Assembly: GCF_029893345.1 (NCBI RefSeq)
Contig: NZ_JARXVE010000002.1
Location: forward strand, 744,001-808,000
Origin: Mycolicibacterium frederiksbergense
GTDB lineage: Bacteria; Actinomycetota; Actinomycetes; Mycobacteriales; Mycobacteriaceae
DNA length: 64,000 nucleotides
Direction: 5' to 3'
In this document: piece by piece, positions 45,078 to 54,239 of the stretch
How the letters are laid out: each line of letters starts with the position of its first letter
How positions within the stretch are numbered: position 1 is the first letter of the stretch
The notes under the pieces: generated by a model
Databases searched by the model: none
What the model was told of the DNA's origin: nothing
The model's input: only the letters and a program-made list of their open reading frames with translations
Made by a program: the position numbers and the translations under genes

Positions 45078-46151
45078 TCAGGCGTTGATCAGGTCGAGGG
45101 TGCCGAGGTCCCGGATGGCCTGGCAACCCCGCTGTGCCATCACCACCATCATGTCGTCGCCGCGCTCGGTGGAGGTGGCGAACGCGCAGCCCAGCACCGT
45201 GATCAGCGGTGCCTGCAGCATGCCCAACCGGTAATCCTGCCAACAGGTTTCGCGGTCGTAGCCGCCGACGCCGTGCGACAGCAGCCGGTCGTGGTAGGCC
45301 CCGACCAGGTCGGCTTCGACGGCTGACCGGACGTCGGGGGTGAGGCTGGTCGCGGTGAAGTAGGACAGATCGCGGGCCGGCAGGCCCGAGCCCAGGGTCT
45401 GCCAGTCCACCACGGTGATCCGGCTGCGGTCGGGGTCGAACAACATGTTGTCCAGCCGGTAGTCGCCGTGCAGCACTGCGAACCGATCCGGTTCGGCCAG
45501 CAGCCATGGGGTGACCACCGACATTGTCGCGCGCAGGGTTTCATGATCCTCGGCACTCAATCGCCGGCCGAGTTTGTCCAGAGTGATATCTGTGGCCATC
45601 TTGGCGACATCGCCGAATCCCTTGGCGGAGTCGGGTTCCGGCTTGGGCATCGCGATGCCGGGGAAGTTCGCCCATTGCGGGTCACCCCAAGTGGGCCCAT
45701 GCAGGTCGGCGAGCGCGCGGACCGCCAAGGTCGCCTCGGCCGGCGTGCACCCGGCGATCTGGTCGCCCTGTTTGGCCGGCGCCAGGTCGGCCAGGAGCAA
45801 GACGAAATCGGCGCCCTCGCCGGCGATCTCGCAGTGGTGACAGTGCGGCACCGGGATCCGCACATGGCCGGCCAGATTGGTGTAGAAGGCGTGCTCGGAG
45901 CGGTAGCCGATAGCGACACGATCGCGCACCGCGTCGTCCTGCGACGGCAGTTTGATCGCGAACGTGCCGGGCAGGCCGGCGTCGTCCCGGTAGGTGACCG
46001 ACACCCGGTAGGTGGCTCCGGTCTGGCCGGTTCCGATCGGGGCGGTCTGCACCGTGTCCACGTCGCTGCCCAACACCTGTGACAGCCAGTCGGCGGTGAC
46101 GTCGGCGGGGCGGCCCGGAATGGAGGGTGCGCCCTGAGCTGCCGTCGCCAT
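45078..46151 (-). CDS. Aminoglycoside-phosphotransferase-like kinase
   Basis: A 357-residue protein kinase-like small-molecule kinase. The N-lobe has GTGQTGATYRVSVTYRDD and FAIKLPSQDD with the ATP-binding Lys. The C-lobe has the Brenner motif VLHGDYRLDNMLFDPD, the metal-binding VVDWQTLGSGLPARDLSYF and then helices. This resembles the ecdysteroid-kinase/APH group widespread in mycobacteria rather than true resistance enzymes. ATG at 46151 was selected over an earlier ATG because SRVTPTRTG precedes the family-like region. Convergent with the cyclase gene, 9 bases apart. Confidence 0.82.
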   Translation of the reverse strand: MATAAQGAPSIPGRPADVTADWLSQVLGSDVDTVQTAPIGTGQTGATYRVSVTYRDDAGLPGTFAIKLPSQDDAVRDRVAIGYRSEHAFYTNLAGHVRIPVPHCHHCEIAGEGADFVLLLADLAPAKQGDQIAGCTPAEATLAVRALADLHGPTWGDPQWANFPGIAMPKPEPDSAKGFGDVAKMATDITLDKLGRRLSAEDHETLRATMSVVTPWLLAEPDRFAVLHGDYRLDNMLFDPDRSRITVVDWQTLGSGLPARDLSYFTATSLTPDVRSAVEADLVGAYHDRLLSHGVGGYDRETCWQDYRLGMLQAPLITVLGCAFATSTERGDDMMVVMAQRGCQAIRDLGTLDLINA

Positions 46152-46248
46152 GCAGACCGGTCCTCCCGTTCGAGTGGGTGTGACGCGGGACACTATCGGC
46201 GAATCTGACCGCAGTCAATGAATCTCGGCGCGGGTCAACCCGCTTCGC

Positions 46249-47757
46249 TCAGCTGGGATAGTTGCGCGGGGTGAACACCCGATCCTCGGACTTGTCGGCG
46301 GTCGAGCCGCTGTACCACTGCGTCTGCGACGAGCCGATGATCAACAGGCAGCGCATGTCCACCTGGGCCGGATCCAGTTCGCCCAGCCGCACCACCGTGA
46401 CGCTCTCGTCCGGGCCGGGCAGCGCCCCGGACACGGAACGTCCGATGATCACCGGCGTGCTCGGATCGCGGTACTCCAGCAGCAACTCGCGCATCGCCGC
46501 CACCTGCCAGGTCCTGGTCTTGGACGCCGGGTTGTAGATGGCCAGCACCAGGTCGGCCCTGGCCGCGGCGGTGAGGCGCGCGGCGATCACCTCCCACGGC
46601 TTGAGCCGATCCGACAGCGAGATCACCGCATAGTCGTGGCCGAGCGGTGCACCGGCCCGGCTCGCGACCGCCTGGGCCGCGGTCATCGCCGGGATCACCC
46701 GGACCTCTACGCCGGGCCACTGCTTGGCCTCCTCGAGCACCGCGGTGGCCATCGCGAACACGCCCGGATCACCTGAGGACACCACCGCCACCCGTCGGCC
46801 CTGCTGGGCCAGGGTGCAGGCCAGCTGTGCGCGGGCCGGCTCGTCGGTGTTGTCACTGGGATGGTGACGCTGCCCGGCCCGGATACCGGCCCGCTCCAGG
46901 TAGGGGAAGTAGCCGATCAGGTCGGTGGCCGCGGCAAGCTCGCGCCGGCTCTGCGGGGTCATCCAGTCCGCATCGCCGGGTCCCAGGCCGACCACCACCA
47001 CGCTGCCGGTCTCCGCGGCGGCGACGGGAGCCGCGGTGGTTCCCCCGCCCGGCACCATTGCCAGCGAGAAGTACGGCACCTTGGCGGGGTCGATCTCGCC
47101 GGCCGGCGCCACCCGCTGCCGATCGGTGCTGGCCCGCTCCACGTAGTACGCCTCGTCCAGCCGTCCGGTCGAGGCAAGTGCCTCACGGACGACGGAATAG
47201 GAGCGGCCGAGCTTGAGAATCACCGCGGCGTCGGTGTCGGCCAGCCGGCGCTTGAGCTCCTCGGCGGGCAGGGTGCCCGGCAGGATGGTCAGCACCTCGT
47301 CGCCCTGTACCAGCGGCGTACCGGTCGCGGCCGACGCCGCACTGACCGAGGTCACGCCCGGCACGATGACGGCGTCGAACCGTTCGGTGAGGCGGGTGTG
47401 CATGTGCATGTAGGAGCTGTAGAACAGCGGATCGCCCTCGGCCAGCAGTGCGACGTCGCGGCCGGCCTCCAGGTGAGCGGCGATGCGCTCGGCGGATTCG
47501 GTGTAGAAGTCCTCCATCGCGCCGGCGTATCCGCCGGGGTGCTCGGTGGTCTCGGTGGTGACCGGGTAGACCAGATGCTCCTCGAGCTGGCCGTCCCGCA
47601 GGTATGGCTCGGCGATGGTCCTGGCGATGCTGTGCCCATGCCGGGCGCTGTGGTACGCGATGACGTCGGCCTCGCCGATCAACCGCGCGGCCTTGACCGT
47701 CACCAGCTCCGGGTCACCCGGGCCCAGCCCGACCCCGTAGAGGGTTCCTCGGCACAT
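46249..47757 (-). CDS. cobIJ: Bifunctional precorrin-2 C20- / precorrin-3B C17-methyltransferase CobIJ
   Basis: A fusion of two SAM methylases of the aerobic cobalamin pathway, 502 residues. The N-terminal CobI half shows TLYGVGLGPGDPELVTVKAARL, LLAEGDPLFYSSYMHMHTRL and VIVPGVTSVSAAS. The C-terminal CobJ half begins VVVVGLGPGDADWMTPQSRREL and has VAVVSSGDPGVFAMATAVLEEA, PLGHDYAVISLSDRLKPW and IYNPASKTRTWQV. I took ATG 47757, preceded by GGAGGAGGA. An ATG at 47814 overlapping the cobH stop is the alternative and would add 19 residues. Same fusion as M. tuberculosis Rv2066. Confidence 0.95.
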   Translation of the reverse strand: MCRGTLYGVGLGPGDPELVTVKAARLIGEADVIAYHSARHGHSIARTIAEPYLRDGQLEEHLVYPVTTETTEHPGGYAGAMEDFYTESAERIAAHLEAGRDVALLAEGDPLFYSSYMHMHTRLTERFDAVIVPGVTSVSAASAATGTPLVQGDEVLTILPGTLPAEELKRRLADTDAAVILKLGRSYSVVREALASTGRLDEAYYVERASTDRQRVAPAGEIDPAKVPYFSLAMVPGGGTTAAPVAAAETGSVVVVGLGPGDADWMTPQSRRELAAATDLIGYFPYLERAGIRAGQRHHPSDNTDEPARAQLACTLAQQGRRVAVVSSGDPGVFAMATAVLEEAKQWPGVEVRVIPAMTAAQAVASRAGAPLGHDYAVISLSDRLKPWEVIAARLTAAARADLVLAIYNPASKTRTWQVAAMRELLLEYRDPSTPVIIGRSVSGALPGPDESVTVVRLGELDPAQVDMRCLLIIGSSQTQWYSGSTADKSEDRVFTPRNYPS

Positions 47758-47810
47758 GGGCTCGCTCCTCCTCCGCCCTCGTTCCTCGGGTGGCATCGTC
47801 GACTCGCCGG

Positions 47811-48437
47811 TCATTCGCGCTCACTCGCAATCGCATTGACGGCGGCAGCGGCCATCGCGCTGCCACCGCGCCGGCCGGTCACCACCAGGTAGGACATTCC
47901 GCGCGGACGCTCGATCAGCTCCTGCTTGGACTGGGCGGACCCGACGAATCCGACCGGTCCGCCCAGCACCGCCGCGGGCACGGGAGCGCCCTCATCGAGC
48001 AGTTCCAGCAGGCGGAACAGTGCGGTCGGCGCGTTGCCGATGGCCACCACCGCGCCGCCGAGCCGGTCGGCCCACAGGTCGACGGCCGCTGCCGAGCGGG
48101 TGCTGCCCAGCTTCGCGGCCAGTTCGGGGGCGCGGGCGTCGGCCACCAACGACACCACTTCGTTGTCGGCGGGCAGCCGCGTTCGGGTGATGCCTGCGGC
48201 CACCATCGAGGAATCGCACAACACCGGCGCGCCCGCGACCAGCGCGGCATGCGTCCTGGCCACCACGTCGGCGCTGTAGGACACGTGATCAGCGACGTCC
48301 ACCTGGCCGCAGGTGTGGATCAGCCGGACCACCACCCGTGACACATCGTCGGGAAAGCGCGAAAGATTCGCCTCGGCGCGGATCGTCGCGAACGACTGCC
48401 GATAGATCTCGGCGGCGTCGCGGATGTAGTCGAGCAC
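47811..48437 (-). CDS. cobH: Precorrin-8X methylmutase CobH
   Basis: CobH moves the C-11 methyl to C-12, giving hydrogenobyrinic acid. The 208-residue protein has [28 protein letters not shown], with the catalytic His in [70 protein letters not shown] and [17 protein letters not shown] are all typical. The start is GTG. It lies between cobG and cobIJ in a reverse cluster; cobG ends nine bases upstream. Confidence 0.95.
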   Translation of the reverse strand: MLDYIRDAAEIYRQSFATIRAEANLSRFPDDVSRVVVRLIHTCGQVDVADHVSYSADVVARTHAALVAGAPVLCDSSMVAAGITRTRLPADNEVVSLVADARAPELAAKLGSTRSAAAVDLWADRLGGAVVAIGNAPTALFRLLELLDEGAPVPAAVLGGPVGFVGSAQSKQELIERPRGMSYLVVTGRRGGSAMAAAAVNAIASERE

Positions 48438-48446
48438 CCGAATACC

Positions 48447-49565
48447 CTACGGGGGCGTGATACGCAGCCGGTATCCGTCCTCGGCCGCGACCAGAACCTC
48501 CCCGACGGGCGGGCTGCCGCAGGCCCGGTCACAGCCCACGAAATGCCGATGTACCTCCGATGGGGTCTGTACCGCCGCGGCCGCGTCCGAGCGCACATCG
48601 GCGGCCGACTTGGCGCACCCCGGGCTCCCGGTGCAGGCACTGATGTTCAGCCACGGCGAGTTCTCGTCGAACACCAGCCCCATCGGCGCCAGCACACGTA
48701 CCGACGCGTCTGCCACCCCCTCGGACAGGTCGCACACCAACACCGAGCGCCACGGGGTGATCACCAGCGGCGCCTCGATCGCGGCCAGGAAGTGGGCAAC
48801 CCGGGCCTGCAGCACGCCCAGTGGCACGCCGGCGCCCAGCGCGACCTGAGCGTCACGCTGCTCGATCCAGCCGACCGGCGGTTTCATCGTCGGGGGCCAG
48901 TGGGCCCCCGACGGGCCGGTGGGCGTAAGACCGTCCAGCAGTGCCGAATGGTCGTCCAGTTCGGTTACCCGCCAAGCGTTTCCGCGGATGCGGACGAACC
49001 TTCTGGCCACCTCGATCAGGGTCGTCACCACGTCACCGGTGTCCAGGCGCACCCCGGTGTCGCGCCCGGCCAGCAGCAGGGCGTAGCTGCCGTCGTCACG
49101 CGCGTGGGCGCCGGCGTCGGCGTCGATTCCGGACACGTCGCCGCGGCCGTCGTCCAGGCTGAACCAGAACCGGCCGGGCAATTCGGCCAGCGCCGGTTCG
49201 GCCTGGATGGCGGTGTCGAGGCTCGTGACCAGTGGGCGGACGTCGGTGTCGCCGCCCGATCGGCCCGACAACGGCGAGGCCACGATGTTGCGGGCCCGCT
49301 CATGCGTCGGCGACGGCAGCAGGCCGGCATCGGCCAGTGCCGCGGCGGCCGCCGCGGTATCGGTCAGCGCCCGGATCTGGATGTTGCCCCGGGAGGTGAG
49401 TTCCATTGCAGGGGAACCGAACTGATCGGCGATCTGAGCGAGAGCGGTGAGTTGGGTGGCGGTGATCATTCCGCCGGGGAGCCGGATCCGCGCCAGCGGG
49501 CCATCGGCGGCCTGATGCACGGTGAGTGCGCCGGGGCAGGCGTCCTGATCGCGGGTCCTGGTCAT
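48447..49565 (-). CDS. cobG: Precorrin-3B synthase CobG
   Basis: An iron-sulfur, oxygen-using enzyme of the aerobic cobalamin route that oxidises precorrin-3A. The 372-residue protein is built like sulfite/nitrite reductases: LARIRLPGGMITATQLTALAQIA, then LTSRGNIQIRALTD. The cluster cysteines are near the C-terminus in WLNISACTGSPGCAKSAADVRSD and HFVGCDRACGSPP. ATG at 49565 is the only start that gives family-like sequence from the beginning; the open frame upstream is chance. It is divergent from the DUF4129 gene with 96 bases between. Confidence 0.93.
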   Translation of the reverse strand: MTRTRDQDACPGALTVHQAADGPLARIRLPGGMITATQLTALAQIADQFGSPAMELTSRGNIQIRALTDTAAAAAALADAGLLPSPTHERARNIVASPLSGRSGGDTDVRPLVTSLDTAIQAEPALAELPGRFWFSLDDGRGDVSGIDADAGAHARDDGSYALLLAGRDTGVRLDTGDVVTTLIEVARRFVRIRGNAWRVTELDDHSALLDGLTPTGPSGAHWPPTMKPPVGWIEQRDAQVALGAGVPLGVLQARVAHFLAAIEAPLVITPWRSVLVCDLSEGVADASVRVLAPMGLVFDENSPWLNISACTGSPGCAKSAADVRSDAAAAVQTPSEVHRHFVGCDRACGSPPVGEVLVAAEDGYRLRITPP

Positions 49566-49661
49566 ATCCAGTTCATTGTAGGAACTGCGGGTACGGGTGC
49601 TCAGATCGCCGGCGCAATTTCGGTGGCGGCGATCCGAATCCGTGCGACGATTGTGCAGGCG

Positions 49662-50597
49662 ATGCCCAGTATCGATAAGGCGACAGGGCGCGTGGCCACA
49701 GTGCTCGTGCTTGTGGTGCTCCTTGCCTTCGCCCTGCGCGGTCATCTGCCGGGTGCCACACCCGCTCCCGCCCGAGAGCACACCGATACTCCGCTCAGCC
49801 TGGTGGCCGTGGTTGTGTTGCTCGCGGTGGCGCTGACCGGTTTCGCCTTCGCGGTGATCGCCGCGCCCCGCAAGCAGGCCGCACCCGCTGCTGCGGATTT
49901 CGCGCGTCCGATGCTCGCCGGGATGCGCGTTCAGCTGCGCTGGCGGTGGGTGTTGGGCGCGCTGGTCGTCGTGCTGGGCTGGCTGCTCGTCGTCGTGCTG
50001 ATCGTCCGATTGACCGGGCCGACGGATGTTGCGGTCCCGAGTGCGCCACCCGCATCGCCTCCCACCGCGGTGCCGCCGCCGTCGCCGGGCCCGCGGCCAC
50101 CGGATCAGACCGGCACTGGGTCGAGCGTCTTGGGGTATCTGGCCGCCGCGACCGTGATCATGCTCTTGGTGGTGGCTTTCGGCACGATCATGCACTCCAG
50201 ACGGAGGCGGCCGGTCACCGGATACCTGGATTCAGAATCGGAGGCGCCAGTGCAGCGGCCGCGCGAGCCCGAAAGGCTGGTCCGCGCGGCCGAACTCGGA
50301 CTTGAGGAGATCGTGGATCTCAGCCGTGACCCGCGCACGGCGATCATCGCCTGCTATGCGGCCATGGAACGGGGGTTGGCCCACGCTCCGGCCGCGGTGC
50401 CACAGGATTCCGACACTCCTTCGGAGGTACTGGCTCGTGCCGTGCAAAATCACGCGTTATCCGCCAATAGCGCAACCGAACTCGTTGAGCTGTTCACCGA
50501 GGCGCGGTTCAGCCCACATGTGATGACCGAGAATCATCGCGATACCGCCGTGCGAGCGCTGCACCGGGTGCTCGCCGAGCTGCGGAGCCCGTTGTGA
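49662..50597 (+). CDS. DUF4129 membrane protein, first gene of a MoxR-type operon
   Basis: A 311-residue membrane protein with three to four helices (VATVLVLVVLLAFALRG, LSLVAVVVLLAVALTGFAFAVIAA, WVLGALVVVLGWLLVVVLIVRL, LGYLAAATVIMLLVVAFGTIM). A proline-rich loop lies at about residues 130-150. The cytosolic DUF4129 domain is visible in GLEEIVDLSRDPRTAIIACYAAMERGLAH and DTPSEVLARAVQ. The start at 49662 has only a weak ribosome site, so a GTG or ATG nearby could also be used. It opens a five-gene unit whose MoxR and DUF58 members suggest envelope protein maturation or complex assembly. Confidence 0.82.
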   Translation: MPSIDKATGRVATVLVLVVLLAFALRGHLPGATPAPAREHTDTPLSLVAVVVLLAVALTGFAFAVIAAPRKQAAPAAADFARPMLAGMRVQLRWRWVLGALVVVLGWLLVVVLIVRLTGPTDVAVPSAPPASPPTAVPPPSPGPRPPDQTGTGSSVLGYLAAATVIMLLVVAFGTIMHSRRRRPVTGYLDSESEAPVQRPREPERLVRAAELGLEEIVDLSRDPRTAIIACYAAMERGLAHAPAAVPQDSDTPSEVLARAVQNHALSANSATELVELFTEARFSPHVMTENHRDTAVRALHRVLAELRSPL

Positions 50598-51132
50598 AAA
50601 AGATGGTGGCAGCCGGCTTCCTGCTGGTGATCTTGGCCGAGGCGGTTGCGGTGGTGTTGCCGGACCGCCGTGCGGTGGCTTGGGTGGCAGGCGTGGCACT
50701 GGCGGTGCTGTTGATCGCGATGCGCTGGTCGCTCAATGAGGACGGTGCCGGGCGCGCCGGGCCGCCCGCCACCGACGATGCCGCCGAGTTGTTGGCGCAG
50801 TGGAAATCCGGGACCGAAATCCTGATCCGACGCGCCGATTCCACCCGGCTCCAGTGGGACCGGCATCTGCGGCCGCGCCTGGCGAGGGAGTTCGCTGCGG
50901 CCACCAGGCACCGGCAGGCCGTCGATCCGGCAGCGTTTCGGGAGACCGGACGCATGCTTTTCGGACAGTTGTGGCAGTGGGTGGACCCCGACAATGTCGC
51001 TTCCCGGGCTGCTCCTCGGGTTGCTTCCCGGGCTGCTTCCGGGGTTGGGTCCGGGCCTGCGGCCGCGCACCCGGACGACCCCGGGCCCGGCCGCGCGATT
51101 CTCGCCGAGATCCTGCAACGATTGGAGCGGCT

Positions 51133-51136
<4 letters not shown>
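50594..51136 (+). CDS. Small membrane protein of the MoxR operon
   Basis: A 180-residue protein with two N-terminal helices (MVAAGFLLVILAEAVAVVLP and VAWVAGVALAVLLIAMRW) and a cytoplasmic remainder that is mostly helical and charged (WDRHLRPRLAREFAAATRHRQ). A low-complexity Ala/Arg/Gly/Ser stretch near residues 135-160 comes from a repeated GGGCTGCTTCC-like DNA unit. It overlaps the previous gene by four bases and the MoxR gene by four bases. Family unknown; the position in MoxR operons is typical for such accessory proteins. Confidence 0.75.
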
Positions 51137-52116
<980 letters not shown>

Positions 52117-52134
52117 TCGGCCGGGTGAGATGCC

Positions 52135-53388
52135 ATGCTGGATAGCCGTCACGTCGAAGTCGAACCGCACTGGGCCGCTGCGCCCCTGACCAGAACGCTG
52201 GCCACCGTGGTCGCGGTGGCGCTGGTGGTCGCGGTCATCGGATCACGCTGGCAGCTGGTGGTTTTCGCGGCACCGCTGCTCGGGGTGCTGTGCTCGGCGC
52301 ACTGGCAGCGGCCCGCGGCGAAGGTGCACGTGTATGCCGAGCCGGCGGCGGTGCGCTGCTTCGAGTCGGAGACCGTGAAGCTGACGATTCACGTGGCCGC
52401 AGCAGACGGCACCGAGTGTGCGGTGAACGCGGAGTCAGTCGAGGGGATGCAACTTGACGCGGTCGACAGCGACCGCGGCCGGCTGACCGTGGCGGTGTGT
52501 GCGCAGCGCTGGGGCCGTTACCCGGTGCGGGCATGGGTGCGGATGGTGGCACCGGGCGGGCTCACGATGGGGGAGGCGACCGTCGACGTCGCCGAGGTCT
52601 ACGTGTTTCCGTTGGCCGCGCCGCAGGCCACGCCGATTCCGCACGCCGACCTGCCGGACCGGCTCGGCACCCACCTGACCCGGCACACCGGGCCCGGGGT
52701 GGAGTACGCCGACGTGCGGCCCTACGTTTCCGGTGACCATCTGCGCACCGTCAACTGGCCGGTGAGTGCGCGTCGCGGTCGGCTGCATGTCACCGAGCGG
52801 CTGACCGACCGCAGCGCCGACCTCGTCGTGCTGCTCGACGCCAATGATCAGGCGGCCGGACCGGCCACTGTCGCGGCCGAGCGCACCGCCCGCGGCGCCG
52901 CCCAAGTGGTGCAAAGCGCGCTGCGCAGCGGCGACCGGGCCGGGATTGTCGTGCTCGGCGGCAGGCGACCCCGCTGGCTGGGCCTGGACATCGGGCGGCG
53001 ACAGTTCTACCGGGTGCTCGATACGGTGTTGGCTCTGGGCAGCGGATTCGAAACCACAACGGGGACATTGGCTCCGCGTGCCGCGGTGCCGCCGGGGGCC
53101 GTCGTGGTCGCCTTCTCGACCCTGTTGAGCACCGAGTTCGCGCTGGCGTTGATCGAGCTGTGCAAACGCGGTCATACCGTGGTCGCCGTCGATGTGCTGG
53201 AGGGTGCACCGTTCACCGGTGAGCTGGATCCGCTGATCCAGCAGATGTGGGCGTTGCAGCGTTCGGCGATGTACCGCGACATGGGCACCATCGGCATCGA
53301 CGTGGTGCATTGGCCCCACGACGGCCCGTTGCAGGACGCCATGCGGCTGATCCCGGATCGGCACCGGCCCGGGCACCGGCGGTTGTGA
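52135..53388 (+). CDS. DUF58 protein of the MoxR operon
   Basis: A 417-residue protein with two N-terminal helices (LATVVAVALVVAVIGS and LVVFAAPLLGVLC). A beta-rich middle follows, and then the DUF58 region, GPGVEYADVRPYVSGDHLRTVNWPVSARRGRLHVTE. A von Willebrand A-like fold comes next (DLVVLLDANDQ, GDRAGIVVLGGRRPRWLGL, VVVAFSTLLSTEFALALIELCKRGHTVVAVDVL). The first MIDAS-type motif reads LLDANDQ rather than D-x-S-x-S, so metal binding is uncertain. Works presumably with the MoxR ATPase encoded 18 bases upstream. Confidence 0.9.
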   Translation: MLDSRHVEVEPHWAAAPLTRTLATVVAVALVVAVIGSRWQLVVFAAPLLGVLCSAHWQRPAAKVHVYAEPAAVRCFESETVKLTIHVAAADGTECAVNAESVEGMQLDAVDSDRGRLTVAVCAQRWGRYPVRAWVRMVAPGGLTMGEATVDVAEVYVFPLAAPQATPIPHADLPDRLGTHLTRHTGPGVEYADVRPYVSGDHLRTVNWPVSARRGRLHVTERLTDRSADLVVLLDANDQAAGPATVAAERTARGAAQVVQSALRSGDRAGIVVLGGRRPRWLGLDIGRRQFYRVLDTVLALGSGFETTTGTLAPRAAVPPGAVVVAFSTLLSTEFALALIELCKRGHTVVAVDVLEGAPFTGELDPLIQQMWALQRSAMYRDMGTIGIDVVHWPHDGPLQDAMRLIPDRHRPGHRRL

Positions 53389-53390
53389 AC

Positions 53391-53909
53391 ATGTCCGCGC
53401 AGCCGGCCCCACGAACCTTCTCGACGGTGTTCGGGCTGCTGATGGCCGCCGCGTCGGCGGCGCCGGCCTCCGCATCGGCGCTGACCTCCGCACCGGCGCT
53501 CCTGACCTCCGCCATTTGGCCAGCGCTGCTGGCCGGCCTGGCTGGGTCGGCCGTGCTCATCGGACTGCTGTACCGGCCGGCAGCGACTGTCGCGGTGCTT
53601 GCCTCCGCGGCTGCGCTGGCAATGGCAGAGCCGGCCCCGTTGTTCGCCGCGGTGGCCGGATTGTCGGGGACCGCGTATCTGGTGATCCGGCACTCGGTAG
53701 AGATACCCGATGTGGTGACCACAACCAGGCCCACGATGGTGTGCGCGACCGTCTTCACCATCGCCGGGTTGGCGGCGGTGACATTGCCCGCCGCGCTGCC
53801 CTGGATCCCGCTGTTGGCCCCGGTGGCGGCGGCAGGAATCTTCCTGCTGGCGTTGCGTCCGTTTGTCGACGATCGGCGCTGGAAAGCCAGCCGCCACGGT
53901 CTCATGTGA
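53391..53909 (+). CDS. Membrane protein, last gene of the MoxR operon
   Basis: A 172-residue hydrophobic protein with about five helices (for example VFGLLMAAASAAPASASAL, LLAGLAGSAVLIGLLY, TVAVLASAAALAMAEPAPLFAAVAGL, MVCATVFTIAGLAAVTLPAALPWIPLLAPVAAAGIFLLAL). It has a short charged tail (RPFVDDRRWKASRHG). The ATG at 53391 lies two bases after the DUF58 stop; a GTG at 53385 overlapping that stop is an equally good start. Function is unknown. Membership in the MoxR operon is inferred from spacing only. Confidence 0.75.
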   Translation: MSAQPAPRTFSTVFGLLMAAASAAPASASALTSAPALLTSAIWPALLAGLAGSAVLIGLLYRPAATVAVLASAAALAMAEPAPLFAAVAGLSGTAYLVIRHSVEIPDVVTTTRPTMVCATVFTIAGLAAVTLPAALPWIPLLAPVAAAGIFLLALRPFVDDRRWKASRHGLM

Positions 53910-54043
53910 CATGCGTCACAGCAATGCAAAGCTGTTCCGTCCCTTACAAGTAGGCGATTTTCGGCCCGGCTGGACGTAGCGTTTCCGACGTGTACCGGGG
54001 ACCGTCGGTACCGGGTTCTTCAAGCTTTGCGAAAGGAGCGACC

Positions 54044-54151
54044 ATGCTTGCATTTGGCGCCTTCGTTGCGTTCGTGTTGCTGCTTGTTGCAGCGGCCGGC
54101 CTGCCGTACCGGCAGTCGTGGCACGACCGCTTCGGTGAAAACCAGCCCTGA
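54044..54151 (+). CDS. 35-residue membrane mini-protein upstream of cobN
   Basis: A short open frame with a strong ribosome site (GAAAGGAGCG six bases before the ATG). It encodes one hydrophobic helix (LAFGAFVAFVLLLVAAAGL) and a polar tail RQSWHDRFGENQP. The hydrophobic, codon-regular sequence and good SD make translation plausible. It is not part of the MoxR operon by spacing (134 bases) and ends nine bases before a perfect inverted repeat. It could be a leader peptide or a membrane micro-protein; no relative is known to me. Confidence 0.55.
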   Translation: MLAFGAFVAFVLLLVAAAGLPYRQSWHDRFGENQP

Positions 54152-54160
54152 TTCCGTCTG

Positions 54161-54205
54161 TCGTACCGCACCGAGTGCACCCTCCAGGTCCTCGGTGCGG
54201 TACGA
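54161..54205. promoter_or_regulatory. Perfect 15-bp inverted repeat between mini-protein and cobN
   Basis: TCGTACCGCACCGAG (54161-54175) pairs exactly with CTCGGTGCGGTACGA (54191-54205), leaving a 15-base loop. The hairpin is GC-rich but has no U tract after it, so it is either a terminator/attenuator or a large operator. It lies just in front of both candidate cobN starts (54213 and 54240). No cobalamin riboswitch consensus (B12 box) was recognised around it. Confidence 0.6.
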
Positions 54206-54239
54206 ATGGGGGGTGTCCCACCCTTCTGAAGTCACGGCT

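Noticed and set aside
45078..46151. Aminoglycoside resistance gene
   Set aside because: The kinase fold is present, but the sequence resembles the general APH/ecdysteroid-kinase group abundant in mycobacteria and lacks specific resistance-enzyme features.
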